A DNA stretch of 64,000 nucleotides from NCBI RefSeq assembly GCF_007679965.1, contig NZ_VEHL01000001.1, positions 496,001 to 560,000 on the forward strand, in the 5' to 3' direction. Under the pieces are notes generated by a model, which was given only the letters and a program-made list of their open reading frames with translations, ran no database searches and had not been told where the DNA came from. The translations under genes were made by a program, and so were the position numbers. Source of the stretch: Bordetella genomosp. 13 (GTDB lineage Bacteria > Pseudomonadota > Gammaproteobacteria > Burkholderiales > Burkholderiaceae_B). Positions 45,034-53,240 of the stretch are shown here, one piece after another (the first letter of the stretch is position 1; every line of letters begins with the position of its first letter).

Positions 45034-45750
45034 TCAGACGCCCGGCGGATCGGCGACGAACAGCACCTTCTCGAGATAGTCCAGGTCCTCGCGCACGAGG
45101 CGCAGGCATTCCTTGGCATCGGCGGGTTCACCGGATCGGCGCGCCTCGTCCCTGAGCAAGGCGTTGACGCCCATTTCGGCCATGATGGCGGCCACTTCCG
45201 AACCGTTCAAGCGGCCGTCCGGCTTGTACCACCAGGCGGACCAGTTGCACATGCCGATCAGGCTGAACGCGGCGACGTGGGCATCGACCATCCGGAACTT
45301 TCCTTCCCGGATGCCACGCTCGATCACGCTGCTGAAGTTCTCCAGCACGTTGCGGCGTGCGCCGTGCACGGTAGTGCGCTGCTTGCGCGTCATGTCGGCC
45401 TCGGTACGGTCCGCGACGCGAAACTCGGCGGGCCTCGACAGGATCAATTCGGCATGCTGCGTCACCAGCGCCCGCAGCGCCGACACGGGGTCCAGGTCGT
45501 CGCGCGCCACCGTGTCGCCCGCCAGTTTGCGAGCGTCGTCCAGGACCTCTTCGGTCAAGGCGCGCTGGATGGCGTCCTTGCTCTTGAAGTAGTAATAGAC
45601 CGCGGTGCGGCTCAACCCCAGGCGTTCCGCGATGTCCTGGATGCTGGTCCCGGCCGACCCTCGTTCGATGAACAGCTTGGCTGCCACATCGAGGATCGCG
45701 CCGCGAAGCGCGTCCCCCTTCAAAGTCGGCTTGTTCGATACATCGGTCAC
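45034..45750 (-). CDS. TetR-family transcriptional regulator of the catabolic operon
   Basis: About 238 residues. The helix-turn-helix is at the N-terminus (GTSIQDIAERLGLSRTAVYYYFKSKDAIQRAL). The ligand domain follows, with TetR_C-like helices (VAAFSLIGMCNWSAWWYKPDGRLNGSEVAAIMAEMGVNALL). I prefer the GTG at 45750, which has GAGGA nine to ten bases before it; the longer ATG form starting at 45804 lacks a ribosome site and would begin inside the promoter region. It is divergent from the operon at 45933 and probably represses it until an aromatic acid or its CoA ester binds. Confidence 0.87.
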   Translation of the reverse strand: MTDVSNKPTLKGDALRGAILDVAAKLFIERGSAGTSIQDIAERLGLSRTAVYYYFKSKDAIQRALTEEVLDDARKLAGDTVARDDLDPVSALRALVTQHAELILSRPAEFRVADRTEADMTRKQRTTVHGARRNVLENFSSVIERGIREGKFRMVDAHVAAFSLIGMCNWSAWWYKPDGRLNGSEVAAIMAEMGVNALLRDEARRSGEPADAKECLRLVREDLDYLEKVLFVADPPGV

Positions 45751-45829
45751 GATGGCATGTCCTCGTTCGCTGGCGGGGCTGCGTCGACCGCCGTCCAGCC
45801 GCATTCAATGGACCGACATTTTCGCCGAA

Positions 45830-45889
45830 TTGACGGTAGCGTCAAATTTTCGACATTAAATTGACAGTAGCGTCGAAAATTTGTCTAAT
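45830..45889 (+). promoter_or_regulatory. Promoter with two overlapping TetR-type operators
   Basis: A 16-base palindrome-like site TTGACGGTAGCGTCAA at 45830-45845 recurs with changes as TTGACAGTAGCGTCGA at 45861-45876, 31 bases apart. The second copy contains the -35 box TTGACA (45861-45866); a -10 box TCTAAT follows at 45884-45889 with exactly 17 bases between. This is a near-ideal sigma-70 promoter for the operon, with an operator over the -35/spacer region. Confidence 0.75.
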
Positions 45890-45932
45890 ACGTCAAATCC
45901 AAGATCGAGACCGCGCTGCGGGAGACACGGGC

Positions 45933-47192
45933 ATGACACACGAAAAGCATTCGGGCCGGGTTAACGCGGGGTTCCTCAACACCGACTGGAATCCCCGCGA
46001 CCTGCCGGCTGGCGCCTCCACCCGCAACGTCGTGTTGCGCACCGGGGATGGCGCGGCGACGTCCGGCTCCCTCTACCTGCCTGCCGGGCAGCGGCCCGAC
46101 ACGGTGGTCTGCGTGATGCACCCCCGCGAGTTCATGGCGTGCCACTACCTCATCCCCGACATCGTCGCGGCCGGGTGCGCGGCGTGGTCGCAAGGGGCGC
46201 GCTCGGTCGGCAACGACCTGCGGCTGGAGCACGAGACCGCGTTGCACGACGTCGCCGCGGGCATGCGCTTCCTGAGGGAGCAGGGCTTTGGCCGGATCGT
46301 CCTGCTGGGCAATTCCGGTGGTGCCGGCCTGTACGGTCTGTACGCGCAGCAGGCGGCGCTGCAAGGTCCGCAGCGCATCGCCCGGACACCGGGCGGCAAG
46401 CGCACCGGCCTGGACGAGCTGGACATGCCCGCGGTTCACGGCATGGTGCTGGTAGGTCCGCACCCTGGGCAGGGCGCCTTGCTGATGGGGTGTATCGATC
46501 CGTCCGTGGCCGACGAAGGCGATGCCCTGTCGGTGGTTCCCGAGCTCGATCCCTTGAGCCCGGCCAACGGTTACCAGCCTTCCGGCCAGGCTCGCTACAC
46601 CTCCGAATTCATCGGCCGTTATCGCCAGGCCCAGCGTGAACGGGTGGCGCGCCTGGATGCGACGGCGCGCGAGATCATCGCGGCGCGCCTGCAGGCGCGA
46701 GAGCAGGTCAAAAGCGGCATGGACATCTCGGCCGAGCAGCGTCGCCGGGCGGCGCATACCCCTGTGATGACCGTCTGGCGCACGGACGCGGACCTGCGTT
46801 GCCTGGACCTGAGCCTGGATCCCTCGGACCGGCATCCCGGTTCGCTCTGGGGCAGGGATCCTTACGCCTCGAACTTCGGCGCGGTCGGATTCGCGCGCTT
46901 CTGCACGCCGGAGAGCTGGCTTTCCACCTGGTCGGGCCTGGCGTCGAACGCGGCCTTGGCCAGGACGGCCCCATCGATCTCCCAGCCTACGCTGATCATC
47001 GAGTACACGGGCGACCAGGCCTGTTTTCCGGCCGATGTCCGTGCCATCCATGACGCGATACCCGCAGGGGACAAACAGCACCTGCGCATCAAGGGCGACC
47101 ACCATGGCCGTGCCCTGCAAGACCAGGACGAGCCCGGCCGCTACCAGGCCGGCCGGGCGCTGGCCGACTGGCTGGCGTCCCGTTTCCTGTAA
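45933..47192 (+). CDS. Alpha/beta hydrolase of the catabolic operon
   Basis: A 419-residue alpha/beta hydrolase, first gene of the unit. Nucleophile elbow GNSGGAGLYGL (Ser), acid region LIIEYTGDQACFPADV and His in KGDHHGRALQ. The long central insertion (SGQARYTSEFIGRYRQAQRERVARLDATAREIIAARLQARE) forms a helical cap. Context with a maleate isomerase suggests a C-C or ester hydrolase acting on a ring-cleavage product such as maleylpyruvate; that is inference, since usual maleylpyruvate hydrolases belong to the FAH family. ATG at 45933 has GGGAG before it. Confidence 0.82.
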   Translation: MTHEKHSGRVNAGFLNTDWNPRDLPAGASTRNVVLRTGDGAATSGSLYLPAGQRPDTVVCVMHPREFMACHYLIPDIVAAGCAAWSQGARSVGNDLRLEHETALHDVAAGMRFLREQGFGRIVLLGNSGGAGLYGLYAQQAALQGPQRIARTPGGKRTGLDELDMPAVHGMVLVGPHPGQGALLMGCIDPSVADEGDALSVVPELDPLSPANGYQPSGQARYTSEFIGRYRQAQRERVARLDATAREIIAARLQAREQVKSGMDISAEQRRRAAHTPVMTVWRTDADLRCLDLSLDPSDRHPGSLWGRDPYASNFGAVGFARFCTPESWLSTWSGLASNAALARTAPSISQPTLIIEYTGDQACFPADVRAIHDAIPAGDKQHLRIKGDHHGRALQDQDEPGRYQAGRALADWLASRFL

Positions 47193-47213
47193 CCCCTACC
47201 GCGGAGCGACCGC

Positions 47214-48110
47214 ATGAATGCCTACCAAGTTACGCCCCCTGCGCTGCGGCTGCATGGCGTCGATCACACCGCCCGGCCGACCTGGCGCCTGCGCGAGACG
47301 GTGCACTTCTATCGGGACATCCTGGGGTTGCCCCTGGTCCACGTCATTTCCGCACGCGGATGGGGGCCGGCGAGCCATCCCGACTTCCTGCATTTCTTCT
47401 TCGACAGCGGCAATGGCAGCACCATCGCCTTCTTCTATTACCTGGGCTGCGACGAGCCCGCGGCCGTCGGCCAGCGGCGCGCCATGCGTCCGCTGCCGGA
47501 CGATCACGTGGGCGATGCGACGCACACCGCGTGGCTGGCCCAGAGCGAGGAAGAAATCAAGGCCTGGAAGCAGCGCCTCGAACAGGCCGGGCTGGAGGTG
47601 TCGGCGGAAACCCGCCATGAGGTCATCGAATCGATCTACGTACGCGATCCCAATGGCTACTTCATCGAGTTCACGCGCAAGCTGCGGCCATTGGCGCACG
47701 TCGACGCGGTGGATGCGGCCCTGACGCTGCAGGCGGCGATGGAGGCGGAAGACGCGGCGTTCGCGGCGGGCGGGCGCATCACCCACATCGACGACGTCTG
47801 GGCGCGCAAGGCCGCGCTGCTCGAAGCATCGATCCTTTCCGCGGAAGATTGCGAACCCGGCGTGCGGATCTTCGTGCCGCGCGTGGACGAATTCGCTTCG
47901 TTCGTGCGTGACGCGGCGTCGCGGGACGACTGCGCGGTCGTGTCGCGCGACCATTTCGACTGCATCCAGAGCGAGGGTCCCATCGAGTTTCGCCGCAAGG
48001 CATTGGGCTTGAAACCCGCCGTCTGGTATGGCCTGTTCACCGGTGGCGTGACCGGCACCATCACTGTCATGGACCGAGACCACGTGAGAATCGAACCCGC
48101 GGCAGCCTGA
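47214..48110 (+). CDS. VOC-family dioxygenase-like protein of the catabolic operon
   Basis: A 298-residue protein. The first 155 residues form a VOC module with candidate iron ligands His18 (GVDHTARPT), His104 (GDATHTAWLA) and Glu152 (DPNGYFIEFTR), the H-H-E set of type I extradiol-like enzymes. The second half (about 160-298) has weaker similarity and ends in a strand-rich segment (WYGLFTGGVTGTITVMDRD). Located between the hydrolase and CoA ligase genes, it is the only ring-cleavage candidate in the operon. It might instead be an isomerase or non-catalytic VOC protein. Confidence 0.75.
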   Translation: MNAYQVTPPALRLHGVDHTARPTWRLRETVHFYRDILGLPLVHVISARGWGPASHPDFLHFFFDSGNGSTIAFFYYLGCDEPAAVGQRRAMRPLPDDHVGDATHTAWLAQSEEEIKAWKQRLEQAGLEVSAETRHEVIESIYVRDPNGYFIEFTRKLRPLAHVDAVDAALTLQAAMEAEDAAFAAGGRITHIDDVWARKAALLEASILSAEDCEPGVRIFVPRVDEFASFVRDAASRDDCAVVSRDHFDCIQSEGPIEFRRKALGLKPAVWYGLFTGGVTGTITVMDRDHVRIEPAAA

Positions 48111-48130
48111 GGTGGGCCAGGAGACAACAC

Positions 48131-49810
48131 ATGAGAGACATACGCTTCCCGATAGAGGGCGTGATCTACCATTCCGACGCACAGGCCCATGCCTATTTCG
48201 AATCCGGCGCGTGGCGGCCGCAAACCGTCGGGCAGGCATTGCGGCAGACGGCGCAGCGCTGCGGGGACCTGCCAGCCATCATCACCGATGAAGGCAGCGT
48301 AGGCTTCGCGGACCTGGACCAGCGCAGCGAAAGACTGGGCGCGGCACTGCTGGAGCTTGGCCTGAGCCCGGGAGACCGCGTCATCTTCCAGATGGGGACG
48401 ACCCTGGAGACCGTGCTTGCATTGTTGGCCTGCTACAAGGCCGGCATCGTGCCGGTGTGCTCGCTGCCCCAGCATCGCGCGCTTGAAATCGGCCAATTGG
48501 TCCGTCAGGCGGGGGCGCGTGGATATTTCGTGCAGGCCGACTTCAGCGCCTTCGATCTCGTGGCGTTCGCCAGGGAGATGATGGACGCGCACGGCAGCCT
48601 GCAACATCTGGTGGTGGCCAGGGGCGCGGCGTCGGATGGCGTCTCGCTGCAGGCGCTGATCGACGGCATGCCCCTGGCGCACGCCCGTGCGCGCCTGGCC
48701 CGACAGCCGCCCGGCGCCGAGGACGTGCTGGCGTTCCAGCTTTCCGGCGGCACCACGGGCGTGCCCAAGATCATTCCGCGTTTCCATACCGAGTATCTGG
48801 CGCATGCCCGGGCTTGCGCCGACATGTACCAGCTGCGGGAGGACGACCGGATGATCTGGGCGCTTCCCTTGCTGCACAACGCCGCACAGGTCTATGTGCT
48901 GATGCCCGTGATCTCCATGGGGCTGTCGGCCGTGCTGATGCCGCGCGTGGACGTGGTCCGCATGCTCGAGCTCATCGAGACGCACCGGGTGACGCGAGCG
49001 ATCTCGATCGGCCCGATCGCGCCGCAGCTGATGGCGTACGACCAGCTCGCCCGCCATGATCTTTCCTCGTTGCGCCTGTTCACCACGATGAGCGCGGCCG
49101 ATCGCCTCGAGGCGCACCTCAACGTTCCCTGCTCGAATCTCTTCGGCATCACCGAGGGGCTCCTGCTGGGCTCTCCTCCCAGTGCGCCTGCCCACGTCCG
49201 CCACCGGACCCAAGGCTGGACGGGCAGCCCGCACGACCAGATCCGCTTGCTGGAGCCTGGAACGGAGAACGAGGTCGAGCCGGGCCGGATGGGTGAGCTC
49301 TGTTTCCGTGGCCCGGCGACGTTGCCCGGATTCTTCGATGCGCCGCAGGCCAATGAGCAGGCCTACACCTCTGACGGCTACTACCGGACGGGCGACATGA
49401 TGACCCAGTCCATCGAAGGCGGCCGCAGATACCTCACCTTTCAGGGGCGTCTTCGCGACAACATCAATCGGGGGGGCGAGAAGATCGGTTGCGAGGAGGT
49501 CGAGGCCCTGGTCGGCGCGCATCCGGCGGTCTCCGAGGCTCGCCTGGTGGCCATGCCGGATCCCTTGTATGGAGAAAAGGGCTGCATCTTCATCGTGCCG
49601 CGTCCGGGCAGGTCGGCTCCCACCGTGCAGGAGTTGCTCGATTTCCTGGTGGCCCGCGGACTGGCCAAATACAAATGCCCCGAACGTGTGGAGACGATCG
49701 ATGCGTTTCCCGTGACCAAGGTCGGCAAGCTGGACAAGGCGGCGCTACGCATGACGATCGCGCAGATGCTCAATGACGAGGCGGCACACGCTGCGGGGCC
49801 GCGCCGATGA
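48131..49810 (+). CDS. Aryl acid adenylate-forming ligase (ANL superfamily), probable aryl-CoA ligase
   Basis: A 559-residue ANL enzyme resembling salicylyl/2,3-dihydroxybenzoyl adenylate synthases. P-loop-like motif LSGGTTGVPKIIPR, aromatic-acid motif ALPLLHNAAQ, core LFGITEGLLLGS, YYRTGDMM, hinge GRLRDNINRGGEKIGCEEVE and the catalytic lysine in FPVTKVGKLDKAALR. Aryl acids of this group carry an ortho hydroxyl. No carrier protein or NRPS gene is near, and the next genes act on CoA esters, so activation to a CoA thioester is likely. Its stop overlaps the thioesterase start (ATGA). Confidence 0.85.
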   Translation: MRDIRFPIEGVIYHSDAQAHAYFESGAWRPQTVGQALRQTAQRCGDLPAIITDEGSVGFADLDQRSERLGAALLELGLSPGDRVIFQMGTTLETVLALLACYKAGIVPVCSLPQHRALEIGQLVRQAGARGYFVQADFSAFDLVAFAREMMDAHGSLQHLVVARGAASDGVSLQALIDGMPLAHARARLARQPPGAEDVLAFQLSGGTTGVPKIIPRFHTEYLAHARACADMYQLREDDRMIWALPLLHNAAQVYVLMPVISMGLSAVLMPRVDVVRMLELIETHRVTRAISIGPIAPQLMAYDQLARHDLSSLRLFTTMSAADRLEAHLNVPCSNLFGITEGLLLGSPPSAPAHVRHRTQGWTGSPHDQIRLLEPGTENEVEPGRMGELCFRGPATLPGFFDAPQANEQAYTSDGYYRTGDMMTQSIEGGRRYLTFQGRLRDNINRGGEKIGCEEVEALVGAHPAVSEARLVAMPDPLYGEKGCIFIVPRPGRSAPTVQELLDFLVARGLAKYKCPERVETIDAFPVTKVGKLDKAALRMTIAQMLNDEAAHAAGPRR

Positions 49811-50280
49811 TCGCCACCGAATACGTTGTGAGCGCGACGCCGCTCGTCATCCGCAGGCGCGTCAAATGGGGCGATTGCGATCCGGCCGGTGTCGTGTACA
49901 CCGTCACGTTCGGCGAGTACGTCATCTCGGCCGCGGAGCTCTTCTACGAGCGACTGCTGGGCGACACGCCGCAACGCACCAAGGACGAGCACGGTTTCGG
50001 TACGCCTACCCGAGGGCTGACGTTCGACTTCCAGGCAACGCTGTGGCCCGACGACGTGTTCGACATGACCGTCACCGTCGAACAGGTGCGCCAGCATACC
50101 TACACCCTGCTGATCGCCGGCAGCGTGCAGGGCAGACCGGCGTTCGATGCCCGGCTGACCCCGATCTGCGTGGCGCGGGGCGAGCGCCGCGCCATCCCGG
50201 TGCCGGGCGCCATGCGCGACGCCTTGCTTGCCTACCAGGCGGCCTGTCAGGCCGCCGCCACCCGGAGTCCCGATCGATGA
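49807..50280 (+). CDS. 4-hydroxybenzoyl-CoA-thioesterase-like hotdog thioesterase
   Basis: A 157-residue hotdog-fold thioesterase. The motif VKWGDCDPAGVVYT has the catalytic Asp (in DPAG) typical of 4HBT-type enzymes; the helix follows with YVISAAELFYERLLG. It would release the hydroxylated acid from CoA after the flavoprotein step. Both ends overlap neighbours by ATGA (49807-49810 and 50277-50280), so the three genes are tightly coupled. Confidence 0.85.
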   Translation: MIATEYVVSATPLVIRRRVKWGDCDPAGVVYTVTFGEYVISAAELFYERLLGDTPQRTKDEHGFGTPTRGLTFDFQATLWPDDVFDMTVTVEQVRQHTYTLLIAGSVQGRPAFDARLTPICVARGERRAIPVPGAMRDALLAYQAACQAAATRSPDR

Positions 50281-51443
50281 AGATCGCCATCATAGGCGCC
50301 GGCCCCGCCGGCCTGTATTTCGCCCTGCTGGCGAAAAAGCACAACCCCGACTGCGACATCCAGATCTACGAACAGAACCCCCGAGGGGCGACGTATGGCT
50401 GGGGCGTGGTGTTCTCGGACATCGGCCTGGGCTTCCTGCGCGAAGCCGATCCGGAGTTCTTCAAGACCTTCGTGGCGCATCATGAGCGGTGCGACTACAT
50501 GGAGATCGTGCATCGCGGCGAACGCATCCAGGTACAGGGAAACCATTTCTCGCGCACGGCGCGCCTGGACATGCTGCAGGTGCTGGAAGGCGCCTGCCTG
50601 GAGGCAGGCGTGCGCATCCAGCATGACCGCCGGATAGACGATGTGGACCGCCTGGCGCAAGAGGTCGACATGCTGGTGGCGGCCGACGGTTCCAACAGCC
50701 TTGTCCGGACACAGTTCGCTGAGCACTTCCAGCCCAGCTTCGAGCAGCGCCGCAACAAGTTTGCCTGGTACGGCACGCGGCAACGCTTCCATCCGGTCTC
50801 GCTCATTTTCCGCCAGACGGGGCATGGGGTCTTCATCGCGCACAGCTACCAGTACAGCCCGGAGCTCAGCACCTTCCTGGTGGAGGTGGATCCCGACACC
50901 TGGCGCCGCGCCGGCCTGAACGACGCAAGCGAGCAGGAAAGCCGGCGCTACTGCGCCGACGTGTTCCGGCACGACCTCGGCGCCAATGAACTGCTGGGCA
51001 ATCGTTCGCTGTGGTTCGAGGCCAAGGTCGTGCGCAACGAGCACTGGACGCATCGCAATATCGTGCTGCTGGGGGATGCGCTGCGCACGGTGCATTTCTC
51101 CTTGGGATCGGGCACGCGCATGGCCATGCAGGACGCGATCGCGCTGCACCAGGGGCTCAAGCAATGCCCGGACGACGTGCCCGCCGCGTTCGCGGTCTTC
51201 GAATCCTTGCGCCGCACGTCCTCCACGAATTTCCAGGCAGCGGCGTCCCGCAGCCTCGATTGGTACGAGAACGTCGCCGACAGGATGCATCTGGATCCTG
51301 TGTCGTTCGCCTACGACTACATGCGGCGCACCGGGCAAGTCAGTCACGAGGACCTGCGGAAACGCGATCCCGTTTTCACGGCGGCCTACGACGCTCGCAT
51401 CGAGCGCCAGGCCCATCGCAAGGATGCTCAAGCCATCCGATAA
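50277..51443 (+). CDS. FAD-dependent aryl-CoA monooxygenase, salicylyl-CoA 5-hydroxylase type
   Basis: A 388-residue flavoprotein. FAD site IGAGPAGLYFALL at the N-terminus, TYGWGVVFSDIGLGFLREADPE, the second dinucleotide motif DMLVAADGSNSLVR, and the FAD-ribityl motif LLGDALRTVHFSLGSGTRMAMQDAIAL. The segments and length match the monooxygenase half of 2-aminobenzoyl-CoA monooxygenase and stand-alone salicylyl-CoA 5-hydroxylases. Hydroxylation para to the existing ortho group would give gentisyl-CoA from salicylyl-CoA. Substrate is inferred from family and neighbours. Confidence 0.88.
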   Translation: MKIAIIGAGPAGLYFALLAKKHNPDCDIQIYEQNPRGATYGWGVVFSDIGLGFLREADPEFFKTFVAHHERCDYMEIVHRGERIQVQGNHFSRTARLDMLQVLEGACLEAGVRIQHDRRIDDVDRLAQEVDMLVAADGSNSLVRTQFAEHFQPSFEQRRNKFAWYGTRQRFHPVSLIFRQTGHGVFIAHSYQYSPELSTFLVEVDPDTWRRAGLNDASEQESRRYCADVFRHDLGANELLGNRSLWFEAKVVRNEHWTHRNIVLLGDALRTVHFSLGSGTRMAMQDAIALHQGLKQCPDDVPAAFAVFESLRRTSSTNFQAAASRSLDWYENVADRMHLDPVSFAYDYMRRTGQVSHEDLRKRDPVFTAAYDARIERQAHRKDAQAIR

Positions 51444-51468
51444 CTACCCATTCGAAAGTGGGGGAGAC

Positions 51469-52443
51469 ATGAAGAAAACTCTGGTCGTCGCGTTCATTGG
51501 CCTGATGTCCTGCGCGAGCGCGTCCCATGCGCAGGCCGCGGACTATCCCGGTCACAACGTGCGGGCCGTCCTGCCGTATTCGGTAGGCAGTGGCCCGGAT
51601 GCCATCGTCCGCATGATCGGCGAGCAGCTTGCCGCCAGATGGAAGCAGCCATTCATCGTCGAGAACAAGCCGGGCGCCAACGGTTGGCTGGCGATCGGGG
51701 ATGTGAAGCGATCGGCCGCGGACGGCTATTCGATCGCCGTGGTCGACAACACGCACATGACGTTGCAACGGCACCTCTACAGCAAGATGCCCTTCGATGC
51801 CGAGCGCGATTTCGTTCCGGCGGCTCCGATATACACGACGAATTTCTTCATCGTCGTGTCGGCCAGCTCGCCATGGCGCAATGTGTCCGACCTGGTCGAG
51901 GCGGCCCGCAAGCAGCCCGGCCAGCTCACCTACGGCAGCTGGGGCGTCGGCAGCGTGGCGCACATCGGCTCGACCGTGCTGCAGCAGAAGACCGGCACCA
52001 CGATGACGCATGTGCCGTTCAAGGAACTGCCGCAGTTGTATACCGCCGTGGCCAATGGCGAGGTGGCCTGGGCCTTCGGCACGGCGGCCACGGTGCAGAA
52101 CCTGTACCAGGCCAAGCGTGTCCGGCTGCTGGCGCTGGCGGCGCCCGGGCGGCTCGAGCGGTATCCCGAGGTGCCGACCGTCTCGGAGGCGGGCGGCCCG
52201 GCGGATTTCGAGCTCAAGACCTGGGTGGCGGCGTTCGTGCCGCGCGGCACGCCCGATGGCGTCGTGCGGCAGCTCAATGGCGCCATCGCGCAGGCGGTGA
52301 AGGCTCCCGCCGTCCAGGAGCGCTTCCGGACGTTCGGTTTCGACGCGTGGCCGGTGGACGCGGCAGGCGTCGGTCTGGCGCAGCAACAGGACTCCGCCCG
52401 ATACGCCGAGATCGTAAAGCAGGCCAAGATTTCCCTCGACTGA
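51469..52443 (+). CDS. Bug/TctC-family periplasmic solute-binding protein (catabolic operon)
   Basis: A 324-residue receptor with signal peptide (LVVAFIGLMSCASASHAQAA). Segments YPGHNVRAVLPYSVGSGPDAIVRMIGEQLA, FIVENKPGANGWLAIGDVKRSAADGYSIAVVD and ERYPEVPTVSEAG are family-typical. The pocket motif differs from the glucarate-cluster Bug (PYSVGSGPD instead of PFPAGGATD), so a different ligand is expected, probably the aromatic acid degraded by this operon. It lies between the flavoprotein and isomerase genes. GGGGGAG precedes the ATG. Confidence 0.9.
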   Translation: MKKTLVVAFIGLMSCASASHAQAADYPGHNVRAVLPYSVGSGPDAIVRMIGEQLAARWKQPFIVENKPGANGWLAIGDVKRSAADGYSIAVVDNTHMTLQRHLYSKMPFDAERDFVPAAPIYTTNFFIVVSASSPWRNVSDLVEAARKQPGQLTYGSWGVGSVAHIGSTVLQQKTGTTMTHVPFKELPQLYTAVANGEVAWAFGTAATVQNLYQAKRVRLLALAAPGRLERYPEVPTVSEAGGPADFELKTWVAAFVPRGTPDGVVRQLNGAIAQAVKAPAVQERFRTFGFDAWPVDAAGVGLAQQQDSARYAEIVKQAKISLD

Positions 52444-52459
52444 CTGCAAGGAACCTCCG

Positions 52460-53209
52460 ATGGCACGCCCTTATCGAATCGGCCAGATCGTCCCCAGCTC
52501 CAATACCACCATGGAAACCGAGATTCCGGCGATGCTCCGCGCGCGCGAGGCCATACGCCCGGACACGTTCACCTTCCACAGCAGCCGCATGCGGATGCAC
52601 AAGGTGACCCGCGAAGAACTCGAAGCCATGAATCGGCAAGGACTGCGCTGCGCGGCGGAGCTCGCCGATGCGCGCATGGACGTGATCAGTACGGCATGCC
52701 TGGTGGCGATCATGGCGATGGGTCCCGGAACCCATCGCCGTACCGAGCTGGAGCTGGGCGAGGCGGCGCGCGCCAACCAGTGCCAGGCGCCCGTGATGAC
52801 GTCCGCGGGCGCGCTGATCGAGGGCCTGCACAGCATCGGCGCGCGCAGGATATCCCTCATGGCGCCCTATATGCGGCCTTTGACGGATCAGGTCGTCGCC
52901 TACATCGAGCATGAAGGCATCGAAGTCGTCGATGCGATGAGCTTCGAGATTCCCGACAACCTCGAGGTCGGTCGGCGCGATCCGATGCAGTTGGTGGAAG
53001 ACGTGAAGCGGCTGGACACGCGAGGGGTCGATGCCGTGGTGTTGTCCGCCTGCGTGCAGATGCCTTCCCTGGCCGCCTTGCGGATCGTGCAGGACACGAT
53101 GGACGTTCCCGTCGTGTCGACCGCCGCCTGCACGGTGTGGCGCATGCTGGATCTGCTGGGCCTGGAGCCCGTGGTCCCTGGCGCCGGGGCGCTGCTGGCG
53201 CCCCGTTGA
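52460..53209 (+). CDS. Maleate cis-trans isomerase (NicE-like, Asp/Glu racemase superfamily)
   Basis: A 249-residue enzyme of the aspartate/glutamate racemase superfamily, closely matching maleate isomerases of nicotinate degradation: IGQIVPSSNTTMETEIPAML, TFHSSRMRMHKVTREEL, the first catalytic Cys in ISTACLVAIMAMG and the second in VVLSACVQMPSL, then PVVPGAGALL. It converts maleate to fumarate through a cysteine adduct. The remaining nicotinate pathway genes are absent, so maleate must arise from another route, such as hydrolysis of maleylpyruvate. Confidence 0.9.
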   Translation: MARPYRIGQIVPSSNTTMETEIPAMLRAREAIRPDTFTFHSSRMRMHKVTREELEAMNRQGLRCAAELADARMDVISTACLVAIMAMGPGTHRRTELELGEAARANQCQAPVMTSAGALIEGLHSIGARRISLMAPYMRPLTDQVVAYIEHEGIEVVDAMSFEIPDNLEVGRRDPMQLVEDVKRLDTRGVDAVVLSACVQMPSLAALRIVQDTMDVPVVSTAACTVWRMLDLLGLEPVVPGAGALLAPR

Positions 53210-53220
53210 ACTGTCCGTAG

Positions 53221-53240
53221 GCGCAGGCCTACGCCTGCGC
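53221..53240. terminator. Hairpin between convergent genes
   Basis: GCGCAGGC (53221-53228) pairs perfectly with GCCTGCGC (53233-53240) around a CTAC loop. It lies just after the isomerase gene and reaches the end of the convergent thioesterase gene. No T-run is present. Confidence 0.4.

Noticed and set aside
48131-49810. Siderophore or NRPS role for the aryl adenylate-forming ligase
   Set aside because: No carrier protein, condensation or isochorismate gene is nearby, while the next genes are a CoA thioesterase and an aryl-CoA-type hydroxylase.
52460-53209. Nicotinate degradation as the pathway of the TetR operon
   Set aside because: The maleate isomerase is NicE-like, but no nicotinate hydroxylase, 2,5-dihydroxypyridine dioxygenase or N-formylmaleamate deformylase is recognisable, and the CoA ligase and aryl-CoA hydroxylase do not fit that pathway.
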